In this document: positions 12,583 through 12,901 of the stretch, in pieces | Numbering within the stretch: position 1 is the first letter of the stretch | Layout: each line of letters opens with the position of its first letter | Position numbers and translations under genes: made by a program | Notes under the pieces: model-generated | Seen by the model: the letters and a program-made list of their open reading frames with translations, nothing else | Told to the model about the DNA's origin: nothing | The model's database searches: none | Assembly: GCA_019417795.1 (NCBI GenBank) | Contig: DXUR01000046.1 | Location: 1-12,901, forward strand | Origin: Clostridiales bacterium | GTDB taxonomy: Bacteria > Bacillota_A > Clostridia > Oscillospirales > Oscillospiraceae | Reading direction: 5' to 3' | Length of the DNA: 12,901 bases

Positions 12583-12901
12583 TTGGCTTTTACCAACTAT
12601 GAAACAGAACAGCTTCACAAGGCGCTGCTGAAGGAAACAAGACGCTGCGCCGTCACACTGGGGATGAAGAAAACCTCAGTGGATCAACTGACAAAGGCTG
12701 TCGGTATCGCAAAAGGCTCGTTTTATAAATTCTACGAATCCAAGGAGATGGCCTTCTTCGCAGTTCTGGAAAGTATCCACTCCGAGCTTTACGGGGTGGC
12801 TGACCAGGTGTTGCGCAGAAATGGCGGCCTGCCAACCTCGGAGCGCGCGGCAGAGGCGGTTCTGGCCGTCTGCCGGAGGCTGTCTGATACTGGCGACATG
12901 G
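12583..12901 (+). CDS. Second TetR-family regulator, TTG start, cut by window end
   Basis: The open frame gives 106 residues to the window edge. It has an N-terminal helix-turn-helix at about residues 12-60: TRRCAVTLGMKKTSVDQLTK, then AVGIAKGSFYKFYESKEMAF. The KGSFYKFYESKE stretch is the typical TetR recognition helix and following turn. The start must be TTG at 12583, because a TGA in the same frame lies at 12574-12576 and no ATG precedes the HTH. GGAGG (12568-12572) is 10 bases upstream. An out-of-frame ATG at 12573 begins only a 9-codon ORF. It is oriented away from the first TetR unit, so its targets probably lie beyond the window. The C-terminal ligand domain is not in view. Confidence 0.88.
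   Translation, partial: MAFTNYETEQLHKALLKETRRCAVTLGMKKTSVDQLTKAVGIAKGSFYKFYESKEMAFFAVLESIHSELYGVADQVLRRNGGLPTSERAAEAVLAVCRRLSDTGDM

Overview
The window looks like a chromosome segment from a moderately GC-rich gut-type Clostridia, most likely Oscillospiraceae or a relative (Oscillibacter, Flavonifractor and Lawsonibacter are the kind of organism I have in mind). The reasons are the strong AAGGAGG-type ribosome binding sites, sigma-A promoters, clostridial-type housekeeping proteins, and cargo genes of the kind carried by integrative elements of gut Firmicutes. Family assignments come from reading the translations and from memory; no database search was possible.

Positions 1-7205 are ordinary core genome. 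On the minus strand are a phosphoenolpyruvate carboxykinase (3' end cut by the window edge), the 16S rRNA dimethyltransferase RsmA, and a LysR-type regulator divergent from a plus-strand BrnQ branched-chain amino acid carrier. A 28-residue minus-strand gene with its own RBS and terminator follows. Then comes the infC-rpmI-rplT operon, with a consensus promoter, an L20-type attenuator leader and an apparent AUA start codon on infC. It ends in a clear terminator and converges on trmB, which has its own terminator and promoter.

Positions 7206-12540 are an accessory patchwork. A parA gene of the integrative-element type is broken after about 142 codons, runs into an unrecognised fragment, and abuts a tfoX gene broken after about 21 codons. 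From there a set of minus-strand genes reads back to a TetR promoter: TetR, a Cys-rich KTR protein, an internal terminator, a flavodoxin, a DUF6487-type zinc protein, a four-helix membrane protein, an alpha/beta hydrolase, a 19-residue ClpP tail remnant, a GNAT acetyltransferase, a DUF3795 protein and the broken tfoX. The TetR promoter is consensus and is covered by a 16-bp inverted repeat, which implies autorepression. Beyond it lies the 5' stub of a MalT/LuxR-type ATPase regulator. It keeps its promoter, RBS and start but breaks inside the Walker A motif.

Positions 12541-12901 begin a second TetR-family regulator on the plus strand. It is forced to use a TTG start, has a palindrome over its -10 box, and is cut by the window end.

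The most unusual content is the TetR-controlled flavodoxin/small-protein cassette together with the cluster of truncated genes around it. They suggest repeated insertion and deletion at this locus. I see no CRISPR array, tRNA, rRNA or intact transposase.
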